DNA of 64,000 nucleotides from Ohtaekwangia sp966211525. GTDB lineage: Bacteria; Bacteroidota; Bacteroidia; Cytophagales; Cyclobacteriaceae. Positions within the stretch are counted from its first letter, which is position 1, and each line of letters opens with the position of its first letter. Position numbers and translations under genes: made by a program. Location: positions 6,829-70,828 of the forward strand of contig CBIHOZ010000012.1 of the NCBI GenBank assembly GCA_966211525.1, written 5' to 3'. The notes below the pieces were generated by a model. That model was not told where the DNA came from, did no database searches, and saw only the letters and a list, made by a program, of their open reading frames with translations. Below, one piece after another: positions 26,026 through 35,849 of this stretch.

Positions 26026-26754
26026 TTAAAGTCCTTCTTTTCCCTCAGCCCAAAACGCCTGCACACGGATGTTCCGGGGCGGAACACCACGGGTTAATAA
26101 AACTTTGCGCACACCTTTTATGGCGTTCGCATTACCCGTCAGGTAAAATGTACTTGCACGCCAAACGTCCCATAGCTTGCCGTGCAGAGCATTCAGGTAC
26201 GCAGCGGAATGTTCATACGGCATTACCGTATCCTTCGGAACTACATCCAGCATAAGATCGAGTTTATCCGGCAGATCGAACAAATCCGGGTGAAGCGTTA
26301 ACACACCCAGGTATTCCTGTTGATTCGCATGAATCTCATTCTTGAGACTATTGAAAAGTCCCAACGATGTCTCATCACCAAAAAAGAAATGATATTTACT
26401 GTCGGCTTCGTACAGACTCTTGCCGCGCGGGCCAACCATCTTCAGCTTGTCGCCAACGCGAAGCCTGGACGCAAACGTACTGCCCGGACCATTGCCATGT
26501 AAATAAAAACATACCGAACATATACCGGCTTCACTGTCAAAAAAATTAGGCATATAATTTCTATAGTGTATATCGTCTACCCGAAAGGCAACGGCCTGCG
26601 TCAGTTTAAAATCGACCGTTGAGAAGTCGCCCGTAAACGTTACTTTCTTCAGATTGTCATGTATATACTCTACATCCGATACGGTAACATCATGTATAAA
26701 TTTTTTGAAGACAGTCTCCACAACGTTTCCCATCCATTTTGGCATGTGTGGCAT
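26026..26754 (-). CDS. Siderophore-interacting protein-like FAD oxidoreductase
   Basis: A 242-residue protein with the FAD-binding beta-barrel of the siderophore-interacting family (VTFTGDFSTVDFKLTQAVAFRV, then YMPNFFD and a GPGSTFASRLRVGD segment that binds flavin) followed by the SIP C-terminal domain (FFFGDETSLGLFNSLK ... YLTGNANAIKGVRKVL). Family members reduce ferric siderophores in the cytosol. It diverges from an AraC-type regulator 101 bases away, which is the obvious candidate regulator. Several usual SIP motifs (for example RxYT in the FAD site) are altered here (RNYM), so substrate assignment is tentative. Confidence 0.8.
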   Translation of the reverse strand: MPHMPKWMGNVVETVFKKFIHDVTVSDVEYIHDNLKKVTFTGDFSTVDFKLTQAVAFRVDDIHYRNYMPNFFDSEAGICSVCFYLHGNGPGSTFASRLRVGDKLKMVGPRGKSLYEADSKYHFFFGDETSLGLFNSLKNEIHANQQEYLGVLTLHPDLFDLPDKLDLMLDVVPKDTVMPYEHSAAYLNALHGKLWDVWRASTFYLTGNANAIKGVRKVLLTRGVPPRNIRVQAFWAEGKEGL

Positions 26755-26792
26755 AGTATTAATATTTATATGATTAGATTAGCCACAAAGAT

Positions 26793-26851
26793 CCCTTTAT
26801 ACGTTAAGGGCCTTGTACCTTAAAAGGATTTTGTTTTACTCTTAAAGGATT
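26793..26851. promoter_or_regulatory. Repeated AAAGG/CTTAA sites between divergent siderophore and AraC genes
   Basis: The direct repeat CTTAAAAGGATT (from 26819) and CTTAAAGGATTA (from 26841) is spaced 22 bases, two helical turns, and an inverted pair CCCTT...AAGGG lies at 26793-26810. Two in-phase direct repeats are typical of AraC-family operators. They lie immediately in front of the regulator start at 26856. Confidence 0.45.
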
Positions 26852-26855
26852 ATTT

Positions 26856-27845
26856 ATGGTAGTGCGGCTAACGGATGCAGACCTGGAGGAACTCATATAC
26901 GAACGGAATCTGCCGTCTGATTTGAAATGCCAGGACGGTATAGCAGAGAATATATCTTTTATAGACTGCCGGTTTGGTAACGCTACCATGCGCGAAACCT
27001 GGTTCGAAGGTGTACACATCAGTCACGGCAGTATCAACCTTGAAAGTGATATATCGCTGAAACTGGAAAGCGACACACCGATGATTGAAATGCATTTCAA
27101 CCTGGCCGGCACACAATACGCGCAGATCTATGGAACAGGCCAGCGGTTTGTAGTACGCGAACGTCAGCACAACATGTTTTATATGCCTGAGTTCGAAGGG
27201 TATATAGAATCTTCACGACAAAAAGAGACTTCACAAATGTTGGAAATACACCTTACGGAAACATACTTCCAACGCTTTGTCTCAACGGACTCCACCTTGC
27301 TAAGTCGCTTTACGGAAAAGATCGAGAAGAAAGAGTTATCGGTGTTGAACGATCTTCACATGACGATCACACCCTATATGGAAACACTCGTGCAGCAGAT
27401 TCTTCAATGCAACAAGCAAGGTATTATGAAGCGCTTGTTCCTGGAATCGAAAGTTATGGAGTTACTCATGCTGCAGATCGAGCAATTTGAGACAGCCGTT
27501 GAGAAAAAGCCATCCACCATAATCAAAGCGAACGATGCCGAAAAAATCCATTACGCGCGCCACTTGCTGGAACAGAATATCAGCAACCCTTACTCGCTGC
27601 TGGAACTATCGCGTATGGTTGGGCTGAACGACTTCAAGCTGAAGAAAGGCTTTAAAGAAATATTTGGCAATACCGTGTTCGGATATCTGCATGAAGTACG
27701 GATGCAGGAAGCTAAAAAACTTTTGCTCGACCAGCAGAAATCAATTCACGAAGTTGCCGAATACTGCGGCTACCAATATGTGCAGCATTTTTCCACAGCC
27801 TTCAAAAAACGCTTCGGCATTACGCCCGGCGGTATGCGTGTATAG
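26856..27845 (+). CDS. AraC-family transcriptional regulator
   Basis: A 329-residue regulator. The C-terminal 100 residues hold the double helix-turn-helix: SLLELSRMVGLNDFKLKKGFKEIFG and then SIHEVAEYCGYQYVQHFSTAFKKRFGITPGGMR, the AraC signature. The N-terminal 230 residues form an effector domain similar to ferric-siderophore-responsive regulators of this class (it includes EMHFNLAGTQY). Divergent orientation from the siderophore-interacting gene, with direct repeats between, points to control of iron uptake or reduction; this is inference. The ATG at 26856 follows the second repeat by only about four bases, so the protein may repress itself. Confidence 0.92.
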   Translation: MVVRLTDADLEELIYERNLPSDLKCQDGIAENISFIDCRFGNATMRETWFEGVHISHGSINLESDISLKLESDTPMIEMHFNLAGTQYAQIYGTGQRFVVRERQHNMFYMPEFEGYIESSRQKETSQMLEIHLTETYFQRFVSTDSTLLSRFTEKIEKKELSVLNDLHMTITPYMETLVQQILQCNKQGIMKRLFLESKVMELLMLQIEQFETAVEKKPSTIIKANDAEKIHYARHLLEQNISNPYSLLELSRMVGLNDFKLKKGFKEIFGNTVFGYLHEVRMQEAKKLLLDQQKSIHEVAEYCGYQYVQHFSTAFKKRFGITPGGMRV

Positions 27846-28113
27846 CGGGGGTTGCTTCCGCTCCTTGACACCCGAAATGCTATAGTATATACGCCATATA
27901 TACCTTCCACACTGTGGATTGTCCTCTTATTTTGCTAATGTATTTCAATACGAACCTGGCTCGGTAATTTTGTTGTGATCGGTCCGGACGGCTTCCGTTT
28001 GTATTTATCGTTACAACATTTAATTAAAACTAAATGCGGTAACACAGATATGCCGGGAGCTGTTCCCAACGTTTCATTTTTTCAGTATATTCCTTTGCTT
28101 AATCGGGCCTTGT

Positions 28114-31100
28114 ATGACTAGTAGCCGTTACTGCATTCTTCTATCGTTCGTTCTCATCCTGATGACGCAGTTGGGATGGGCGCAAAAAAAGGATTTGGTG
28201 TTCCGGCACCTCAATACATCGCACGGACTTTCACAAGATCATGTTAATGCCATCCTGAAAGGCTATAAAGGTTTTATGTGGTTTGGTACCGATGAAGGCC
28301 TTAACAAATATGACGGTTACCAGTTCCATACGTATCGGCATGACGATGCTATACCTACGAGCATCAGCAGTAACTATATATATGATATCATTGAAGATGA
28401 ACAGCGAAATCTTTGGGTTGCCACCGCGAGTGGTATTGATCGTCTGGATCGTGCGCTGGATATATTTACAAATTATGCTCCCGGTGATTCGTCCATCATT
28501 ATACGCGACCTTCTCTTCGATGCAAAAGAAAAGCTGATCTGGATCGGTACAACGGAAGGGCTATTTGTTTTCAATCCAAAAGACACAACCTTTCAACATT
28601 ATCAGTATAAAGAAAACGGCATCCTGAACCTGAGCCAGAATTTTATCTACCACATTGCCCAGGATCTATCGGGCAATCTTTGGCTGGCAACGGATAACGG
28701 TCTTAACCGCTTCGATCCAAAAACCAAAACCTTCACACGGTATATACACGATCCGAAAGATCGGGGCAGCATCGGCACCAATACGATAAAGGCTGTGTAT
28801 ACTGATGCAAAAGGTAAAGTTTGGATTGGCACGCTGGGCAGCGGCATTGCCGTTTATGATCCTCAAACGGACTCGTTCAAAAGTTTCAGGCATGATCCCG
28901 ATAATCCAAACTCCCTTGGACATAACGATATACTTTCGTTTGCTGAAGATGACGATGGAAACTTATGGGTCGGAACGGAGAATGGCGGCATCAGTATATT
29001 TCATGAGCAGACACAGACGTTTACTCGCTATACTTACAACCTGTTTGACGCAAACAGTCTGAGCAACAATTCTATCTATAGTTTATATAAGGATGACACC
29101 GGTAACATGTGGATCGGAACATGGTCCGGAGGTATAAATCTTGTCGCGAAGTTTGGACAGAAATTCAATCTATACCAGCAGCAACCCGACAATAAAGGGT
29201 TGAGTAATAACATCGTGCTCACGATAACCGGTGATCATAAAGGAGACTTGTGGATTGGTACGGATGGTGGCGGACTCAATCGCTTTAATCGCAAAACCAA
29301 AACGTTTACCCATTATCAGCACGATCCGAAAAACCGGAATAGTCCTGCGAGTGATTATGTACTTTCTGTTGTGGAAGCAACACCCGGAGTGCTGGCGTTG
29401 GGCTATCACCGCGGTGGACTTGACTTATTTGATACACGTACCGGTATATTTACACATTACTTGCCGGAAGAAGGAAATCCTAAAAGTCTCGCGCACACGA
29501 CAGTGACAGCGGTGTTTAAAGATCGCGAAGGTCAAATCTGGATTGGTACCTGGGGAAGCGGCATTGGTATATATCAGCCTGACAAAAAGGAATTCACCTG
29601 GTATCAGCAACATCCGAATGACAAAAACAGTCTCAGTGATAATTTCATTTATACTTTGGGGGAAGATGCCGAAGGAAATATATGGGTGGGAACTACATCG
29701 GGTTTAAACAAGATGGACAAGAAGACTGGTAAATTTACCCGCTTCTATAATAACAAGTTTGATCACAAAAGTCTGAGTCATGATGTAGTAGGTACTATGC
29801 TGTGCGATCATCTCGGCAACATGTGGTTTGGTAGTGCCGGCGGGCTAAATCTATACGACAAAACAACCCACACATTTACTTCCTTTACCGACCATGACGG
29901 ACTTCCGAACAACATGATCCGGAATATACTGGAAGACAACCGCGGTAATTTATGGATCGCTACAAACAAAGGTCTCTCCCGCTTCAACCCGAAAACAAAA
30001 GCAGTTCGTAATTATACCACTGCCGATGGTTTGCAGGGAAATGAATTCAAGCCGCACTCGTGCTACAAGACTGCTGACGGGGAATTATTTTTCGGTGGTC
30101 CCAACGGATTGAACAGTTTTTATCCGGACAGTCTCAAAGACAATACATCCGTCCCTCCTATATATTTTACCGGCCTTCAGATCTTTAATAAACCGATTAC
30201 CATACACAGTAAAAATTCTATACTGAAGAAACAGATCAACGATACGCGAGAGATCACCCTCACACATGATCAATCCGTATTTACCCTTGAGTTTGCAGCC
30301 CTTAATTTTGTACTCCCCGAAAAAAATCTATACGCCTATAAACTGGATGGTTTTGACAAGGAATGGAATTATGTAGGACACAAGCGCACGGCAACCTATA
30401 CCAACCTTGATCCGGGCGAGTATATATTTCATGTGAAGGCATCGAACAATGACGGTTTGTGGAATGAAGCCGGTACGAGCATGCGCATTATTATTACACC
30501 GCCTTACTGGTATACATGGTGGTTCCGTATTCTGGCGGCATGTCTCATTGCAGGTGCTATATTTATTTTTGTACGCATCCGGCTCAATATTGTCGACAAG
30601 CAACGCGCTGCACTGGAGCACCAGGTAAAGATCCATACAGCAGAAGCTGTGGAGCGGAAAGAAGCACTCGAAGCGCAGGCTGAAAACATGCAGACACTAA
30701 ATGACCAGTTGCAGGCACAAACTGAATTTCTGCAGAACCTCAACGATGAAATTGAGCAGCAACGTATAGAAGCTGAAGAAGCGCGCAATGAAGCCGAACG
30801 TGCCAACCAGGCCAAGAGTATATTTCTGGCAACGATGAGTCATGAAATACGTACACCTATGAACGGTGTAATTGGTATGGCATCTTTACTCGCAGAAACT
30901 CCGCTTACATCGGAGCAACGCGAGTATACCGAAATTATCAGAAGCTCCGGAGAAAGTCTGTTAGGTGTGATTAATGATATACTGGACTTCTCCAAGATTG
31001 AATCCGGTAAGATGGAGCTGGAGGAAAAAGATTTTGACCTGCGCAATTGTGTGGAAGAAGTGCTGGACCTGTTTGCGAATAAAGCGTCTGATCTTCGACT

Positions 31101-32355
31101 CGATCTGCTTTACGAACTGGACCCCGATGTGCCGGAACATATTGTAGGAGATAGTTTACGCCTGCGGCAGATCCTGATCAACCTGGTAGGGAACGCTATT
31201 AAATTTACACACCGGGGAGAGATCTTTGTCAGTGCACATGTGCAGGGTAAAGATAACGATCAGTACCAGTTGCGCATTGCTGTTCGTGACACTGGTATAG
31301 GTATACCGGAAGACAAAGTAAACCGTTTATTTAAAGCATTTTCACAAGTAGATGCATCTACTACCCGCAAATATGGCGGCACCGGGTTAGGACTTGCTAT
31401 ATCTGAAAAACTGGTTGGCCTGATGGGCGGACACATCTGGATCGAAAGCACGGTTGGCAAAGGAACTACGTTCTTCTTTACGATCAAGACCCGGTTAAGT
31501 AAAGAGAAACCACCAACCTATATATATGATAAAGATGCACTGCGCGATAAAAAGATTTTGGTTGTGGACGACAACGCCACGAATCGTCTTATCCTGAAGA
31601 ACCAGTTACAACTATGGCAGGCGGAACCTGTAATCGCCAATTCCGGAGAGAATGCGATGGATATACTCTCACGATCGTCCGGCTTTGACCTGGTACTTAC
31701 CGATATGCAGATGCCGGGAATAAATGGATTGGAGTTGGGTAAAATGATTCGCGAACGCTATCCGGACCTGAGAATGATCCTGTTAAGTTCAATTGGAGAT
31801 GATCGAAGTGAACGTTTTACGAAAATATTCTCTTCTATATTAAGCAAGCCTGTAAAGCATAGTATGCTGTACAAAAATATACTTATGAACCTGCGCAAAA
31901 ATGATAAGGCTCCGGCTCCGGCCGACCAGGTAAATCAAAAGCTACGCGAAGACTTTGCGCAGCAGTTTCCGCTGCATATTCTGATTGCAGAAGATAATCC
32001 GGTGAACCAGAAACTGGCGACACGGGTATTAAACAAGCTTGGCTATACTCCGGACGTAGCGGCAAACGGGCGCGAGGCGTTGGATGCGTTCATGGCTTCG
32101 CATCATAACATGATTCTGATGGATGTGCAGATGCCGGAGATGGATGGATTGGAAACCACCCAACGCATTCGCCAGCATAACGGTATACAACCGGTAATTA
32201 TCGCGATGACGGCTAACGCCATGCAGGGCGATCGCGAACAATGTATAAAAGCCGGTATGAATGACTATATCAGCAAGCCGGTTAACCTCGAAGAGTTGAT
32301 GAAGACTATTGAACGATGGGCTGTGCAGGCAAAAACGCAAGGCAAACCGGCATAG
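28114..32355 (+). CDS. Two-component propeller hybrid histidine kinase with two receivers
   Basis: A 1413-residue one-protein signalling system. A signal peptide (1-23) is followed by a periplasmic double seven-bladed propeller of Reg_prop repeats (about 30-690; repeated WIGT/WVGT and NLWxxT motifs), a Y_Y_Y domain (about 720-795; YAYKLDGFDKEWNYVG), one membrane helix (about 803-825), a coiled coil, HisKA with His910 in MSHEIRTPMNG, HATPase_c, and two receivers with phospho-acceptors Asp1197 (LTDMQMP) and Asp1337 (LMDVQMP). Unlike classical hybrid two-component systems it has no AraC output domain, so it needs an HPt partner. It is a paralogue of the gene at 35847. Ligands are probably extracellular glycans or polymers, by family analogy. 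Confidence 0.95.
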   Translation: MTSSRYCILLSFVLILMTQLGWAQKKDLVFRHLNTSHGLSQDHVNAILKGYKGFMWFGTDEGLNKYDGYQFHTYRHDDAIPTSISSNYIYDIIEDEQRNLWVATASGIDRLDRALDIFTNYAPGDSSIIIRDLLFDAKEKLIWIGTTEGLFVFNPKDTTFQHYQYKENGILNLSQNFIYHIAQDLSGNLWLATDNGLNRFDPKTKTFTRYIHDPKDRGSIGTNTIKAVYTDAKGKVWIGTLGSGIAVYDPQTDSFKSFRHDPDNPNSLGHNDILSFAEDDDGNLWVGTENGGISIFHEQTQTFTRYTYNLFDANSLSNNSIYSLYKDDTGNMWIGTWSGGINLVAKFGQKFNLYQQQPDNKGLSNNIVLTITGDHKGDLWIGTDGGGLNRFNRKTKTFTHYQHDPKNRNSPASDYVLSVVEATPGVLALGYHRGGLDLFDTRTGIFTHYLPEEGNPKSLAHTTVTAVFKDREGQIWIGTWGSGIGIYQPDKKEFTWYQQHPNDKNSLSDNFIYTLGEDAEGNIWVGTTSGLNKMDKKTGKFTRFYNNKFDHKSLSHDVVGTMLCDHLGNMWFGSAGGLNLYDKTTHTFTSFTDHDGLPNNMIRNILEDNRGNLWIATNKGLSRFNPKTKAVRNYTTADGLQGNEFKPHSCYKTADGELFFGGPNGLNSFYPDSLKDNTSVPPIYFTGLQIFNKPITIHSKNSILKKQINDTREITLTHDQSVFTLEFAALNFVLPEKNLYAYKLDGFDKEWNYVGHKRTATYTNLDPGEYIFHVKASNNDGLWNEAGTSMRIIITPPYWYTWWFRILAACLIAGAIFIFVRIRLNIVDKQRAALEHQVKIHTAEAVERKEALEAQAENMQTLNDQLQAQTEFLQNLNDEIEQQRIEAEEARNEAERANQAKSIFLATMSHEIRTPMNGVIGMASLLAETPLTSEQREYTEIIRSSGESLLGVINDILDFSKIESGKMELEEKDFDLRNCVEEVLDLFANKASDLRLDLLYELDPDVPEHIVGDSLRLRQILINLVGNAIKFTHRGEIFVSAHVQGKDNDQYQLRIAVRDTGIGIPEDKVNRLFKAFSQVDASTTRKYGGTGLGLAISEKLVGLMGGHIWIESTVGKGTTFFFTIKTRLSKEKPPTYIYDKDALRDKKILVVDDNATNRLILKNQLQLWQAEPVIANSGENAMDILSRSSGFDLVLTDMQMPGINGLELGKMIRERYPDLRMILLSSIGDDRSERFTKIFSSILSKPVKHSMLYKNILMNLRKNDKAPAPADQVNQKLREDFAQQFPLHILIAEDNPVNQKLATRVLNKLGYTPDVAANGREALDAFMASHHNMILMDVQMPEMDGLETTQRIRQHNGIQPVIIAMTANAMQGDREQCIKAGMNDYISKPVNLEELMKTIERWAVQAKTQGKPA

Positions 32356-32365
32356 ACTATATATA

Positions 32366-33787
32366 CTATTCGATCATAACCGACTTCTGCAGCGCTGACT
32401 CATTGTTAACGGCCCGTAGTAAATATACTCCACTGGAAGGCGTTCCCGGCAACTTTACTTCGTAGGTGCTGGCTCCGGCCCGGGCCACACCGGTATATAT
32501 TAACCGACCGGTTCGATCGTGCAACGATATATAGGTCGGACTCTCCAGCTGCGTATGAAAATCAAGAAGGAACTTGTCTTCCTTAACAGGATTAGGAAAA
32601 GCTGTGAGTCTCAAACGCGCTTCCAGGTCTACACGTACTATATCTGAAAATTCATACATGCCATCAAAATCAACCTGGCGCAGTCTGTAATACGAACGAC
32701 CCGACAGAGGATCGCCATCGGTATACATATATTTATTTAACGTCTGGCTCGTTCCAACTCCCGACACCTGTCCTATCTGTGAAAAATTAATACCATCTTC
32801 ACTTCGCTGGATTGCAAAATAATCGTTGTTGGTTTCCGAAGCGGTCTCCCAGTATAAATCTATATTTCCTTCATCGTTCGGTTGCGCAGAAAAATTCAGC
32901 AGTTCCACTGGCAAAGGTGCGTTGTTGCCTGACAACGTCCATGGTGAAAAGGTGGTGACACCGGGAACTGTGGCACTCGTAGCCGTACTGGTTTGTCCGG
33001 CCAGCGGAGCATCCCATCCATTGATTGATGAATTCCACCGCTGTGCCCTTAATTGTGTTATCGTTCCTACTTCTGCTGCCGCTGCATCAAAGCGCAAGGT
33101 TGCCGTACCACTTACTCCATCTTTATCAACTTGCCAGAACCGGTCTACAACATTCACACTGTTGTCTACTCCGTTTCTATATACATTGGTGACTGCAACG
33201 GGCGAAGATGGATACGGTGTGTTGTTCGTGGCTGTAGGAAATGTGGACACGGTAACGTTGCCTATATTTCCCGCGGTAAGCGTAAGTGTGAATGGTATAT
33301 ATCCGGCGGATGCTGTTCCGAATGGAAAAACATGCGCGCTTGTATTGGCACCTATATTCAAACGCACCTTACTGGTGTTATCCGTTCGCTCGCTCACTAT
33401 ATACCCGGTAACACGGGTGACGGCATTGGATGCGCTGTTGTTTATGGTGAGGGTTGTGCCATTCAAAATCAACGGTCCTGCCGTTAAGGTAAGCGCATTG
33501 CTGACGGCAACATCGCGTTGCATCGTTATACCTGTAGCATTACTGCTCTGCATATTATAGAATGCAATAGGTGATGTACCGGTAATGATCTGGCTCGAGC
33601 TTCCGTAAAAGTATACTCCGCCCTGGTCGGTGAACGTGCCGTTGTTAACAAAATTACCGAAGAACGCTACAGATGTTCCCGGAAATATCTGCACGTTTCC
33701 GGTATTGGTAAACTGACTTTGTGCATTTGCAAAAGCACAAATCAAAAACAACACGCTATAAATCGCTATGTGCTTCATATATAGCAT
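32366..33787 (-). CDS. Secreted protein with T9SS type A sorting tail
   Basis: A roughly 473-residue secreted protein. A signal peptide (KHIAIYSVLFLICAFANAQ) is followed by a long Thr/Ser/Asn-rich beta-repeat region, an FnIII-like segment with PVELLNFSAQPNDEGNIDLYWETASETNNDYF, and a C-terminal Por_Secre_tail domain (AFPNPV, GVYLLRA, KSVMIE). T9SS carries such proteins through the outer membrane. The ATG at 33787 overlaps the stop of the upstream gene (TAATG), and a Met three codons later is equally good. It forms an operon with the beta-helix protein and converges, with a 10-base gap, on the propeller kinase. Binding target unknown. Confidence 0.88.
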   Translation of the reverse strand: MLYMKHIAIYSVLFLICAFANAQSQFTNTGNVQIFPGTSVAFFGNFVNNGTFTDQGGVYFYGSSSQIITGTSPIAFYNMQSSNATGITMQRDVAVSNALTLTAGPLILNGTTLTINNSASNAVTRVTGYIVSERTDNTSKVRLNIGANTSAHVFPFGTASAGYIPFTLTLTAGNIGNVTVSTFPTATNNTPYPSSPVAVTNVYRNGVDNSVNVVDRFWQVDKDGVSGTATLRFDAAAAEVGTITQLRAQRWNSSINGWDAPLAGQTSTATSATVPGVTTFSPWTLSGNNAPLPVELLNFSAQPNDEGNIDLYWETASETNNDYFAIQRSEDGINFSQIGQVSGVGTSQTLNKYMYTDGDPLSGRSYYRLRQVDFDGMYEFSDIVRVDLEARLRLTAFPNPVKEDKFLLDFHTQLESPTYISLHDRTGRLIYTGVARAGASTYEVKLPGTPSSGVYLLRAVNNESALQKSVMIE

Positions 33788-35586
33788 TACTTGGTTTCGG
33801 TATACCATTGTATATCGCGGAAGGTAATAGCATCACCACTGTTTGCCGAAGTACAGTATAATTCGAAATAATCTCCGGGTGATATATCGGTCAGGTAGAT
33901 GGTAGTAGCAAACTGGTATGGATCGTTGGCGGTTGTAAGACGGAGATCAGTTTCACCAAATCGCGTTGCAACTACTCCGTTTTTTACAATGGCTATCGAT
34001 ATTGTGCGGTTGTTGCTCGGTACGGCAATATTACCGGAGATTATAGCCCATCCTTCACTTTTGTTTACAGGTTGATAGGTAATCCGGTTAGTACCGATTG
34101 TCCACTTGGTAGTGATTGATGTTTGCGCGCCTGCGGTCCAATTTGCTTTATACCACGTACCGGCTGTTGTTACCATAGTGGTCGCGCTACTGTTAAACAC
34201 GTTTATCCTGCAGTGCGGATTTTGATCCGGTCCACCGGAATTATTCCGGATAAATACATTCGCGTCCCGGGCATCGGAACGTGAAAAATCAAATCCACTC
34301 ATGAACGTTCCTACGTTATTCCATGTATTGTTGGTAATAAACATACTGGAGATGGATGTAAATGATCCTGGTACATAATTTATACCTATACCACCTGAGG
34401 TGTTGTAGAAACCACAGTTCAACACCGAAGTAACCGAGGCAGCGCCCGACAGGAAATTTATACCTTTCGCACAACCGATGAAATCAGTCTCTGATATTTT
34501 AAACGACACTCCGCTTGCTCCACCGGCAGCGAGTTCTATACCGGATGCAACTGCATTCGTTATATCAACTTCGAACACCCAAAGTTCAACATTACTCACA
34601 GCTGCGATCGCGCGGTTAAAGCCATCGAACGTACAGTCCTTTATTTCGAAGTACTCACCACCGGTTACGAGTCGTATACCATCGTCTCCGGCACTGGATC
34701 CATAGCCACCAAGCGTTGTAGCATCAAACGCCAGCATCTTGAAATAGCTTTCCGATATACAGCTGAACATGGGCGATCCGCCTAACCCGGAGGCTGCGGT
34801 AAGATAAGATATACCGTATGAACTTCCCTGAATGGTAACCGGATGCGGCAGGTCTATTACCTGCGTAGCAGATATAGGGTAATCGCCACCGACAAGTTTT
34901 ATAACCGATGGCCCTACCATGTGCAGGTCGAGAAACTCCAGTACTTCTTCAATGGTCGTCCAGCTTCCGCCCGGCTTTACTTCAAATACATTGTCATCTC
35001 GCTCTTCACTGCCTTTTATAATCCAGTTACCATCTATAGCAACGTAGGTTTTTCCAACCCATCGAAAATGCTTGGATATGGTAGAGCCTTCAATGGTGGC
35101 GGAGCCGTTGGGAATTACGTCAACTTCATCCGTATGTGTACCGGTGTTTTTTACGGTTATAGACAAACCGTTGTCGGCAGCAGTAATGGCGGGTAGGGTT
35201 AGCGTTATATCGTTGCTGGCCACAACAAAGGTTTCGCTTTTCGCAATGATGGAAGTAGTTGTCTTGGAAGTGAGGCTTGGCTCACCGGTGGTAATAAACG
35301 GTACCCATTGTCCTCCGTTCCAGTAATAATATCCATCCGCCACAGCTCCCCCGCTGCTATATACCAGCATGCCGGCCGGAACTGTTCCGGTAAGTGGAGA
35401 AATTGATGACAGGTTGTTAATGACAACACGCGGTGGAAGTAATCCCTTGTTTGTACTTTCAAGTTCAAGCAACGAATTGGAATTAATGGTTGTCGGATTG
35501 TTCCCTATTTTAACTTGTGCATGAACGCTGACAAGAAGATGGATCAACAAATAAATAAGAAGTAAAAATCGCTTCATCATATACAC
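33787..35586 (-). CDS. Secreted parallel beta-helix protein
   Basis: A 599-residue secreted protein. The signal peptide is within the first 24 residues (ending VSVHAQ). An N-terminal module with NSNSLLELESTNKGLLPPRV and YYYWNGGQWVPF is a common start of Bacteroidota surface proteins. Residues about 215-430 repeat short strand-turn units (for example YFEIKDCTFDGFNRAIAAV, GVSFKISETDFIGCAKGI) typical of a right-handed parallel beta-helix, and the C-terminal 110 residues look like a jelly-roll. No T9SS tail is visible on this protein. A Met three codons in is an alternative start. The promoter at 35618-35666 matches the signalling genes. Confidence 0.8.
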   Translation of the reverse strand: MYMMKRFLLLIYLLIHLLVSVHAQVKIGNNPTTINSNSLLELESTNKGLLPPRVVINNLSSISPLTGTVPAGMLVYSSGGAVADGYYYWNGGQWVPFITTGEPSLTSKTTTSIIAKSETFVVASNDITLTLPAITAADNGLSITVKNTGTHTDEVDVIPNGSATIEGSTISKHFRWVGKTYVAIDGNWIIKGSEERDDNVFEVKPGGSWTTIEEVLEFLDLHMVGPSVIKLVGGDYPISATQVIDLPHPVTIQGSSYGISYLTAASGLGGSPMFSCISESYFKMLAFDATTLGGYGSSAGDDGIRLVTGGEYFEIKDCTFDGFNRAIAAVSNVELWVFEVDITNAVASGIELAAGGASGVSFKISETDFIGCAKGINFLSGAASVTSVLNCGFYNTSGGIGINYVPGSFTSISSMFITNNTWNNVGTFMSGFDFSRSDARDANVFIRNNSGGPDQNPHCRINVFNSSATTMVTTAGTWYKANWTAGAQTSITTKWTIGTNRITYQPVNKSEGWAIISGNIAVPSNNRTISIAIVKNGVVATRFGETDLRLTTANDPYQFATTIYLTDISPGDYFELYCTSANSGDAITFRDIQWYTETK

Positions 35587-35617
35587 TTTGAATTAGATAT
35601 AGTGTGAGGTACACTAA

Positions 35618-35666
35618 CAAAGGTGGAAACATATATAGTGTTATGAATCAGGAAAAAGCTGATTTT
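35618..35666 (-). promoter_or_regulatory. Candidate promoter with AAAATCAG-N7-CTGATT palindrome (beta-helix/T9SS operon)
   Basis: On the minus strand AAAATCAG-CTTTTTC-CTGATT occupies 35666-35646, and CACCTTTG ends at 35618, 28 nt past the right arm. The start codon at 35586 is 32 nt further. Same architecture as at 4702, 5588 and 43513. Confidence 0.55.
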
Positions 35667-35668
35667 GT

Positions 35669-35849
35669 AAAGTAAGAAGAGTAAGGATTAGAAGTAAGGA
35701 GTAAGGAGTAAGAAGTAAGAAGCCGGGAGTAAGAATGCAGATAGTTGGTGACGTGTTCTTTAGATGTTATATCTGACTACACGTTACAACATAAGTAATC
35801 CGCGATGCAATGCTTACTTCTTACTTCTGTTCTTACTCCTCATTTCTCA
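35669..35849. repeat. Degenerate GTAAGAA heptamer repeats in inverted arrangement
   Basis: Runs of GTAAGAAG/GTAAGGA-type units (from about 35669 to 35735) are followed, after about 75 bases, by ACTTCTTACTTC and TTCTTACTCC (35814-35840) in the opposite orientation, so the transcript could fold into a long imperfect hairpin. The same word makes the larger tandem array at 57432-57669. It lies just downstream of the large propeller kinase. Confidence 0.7.
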
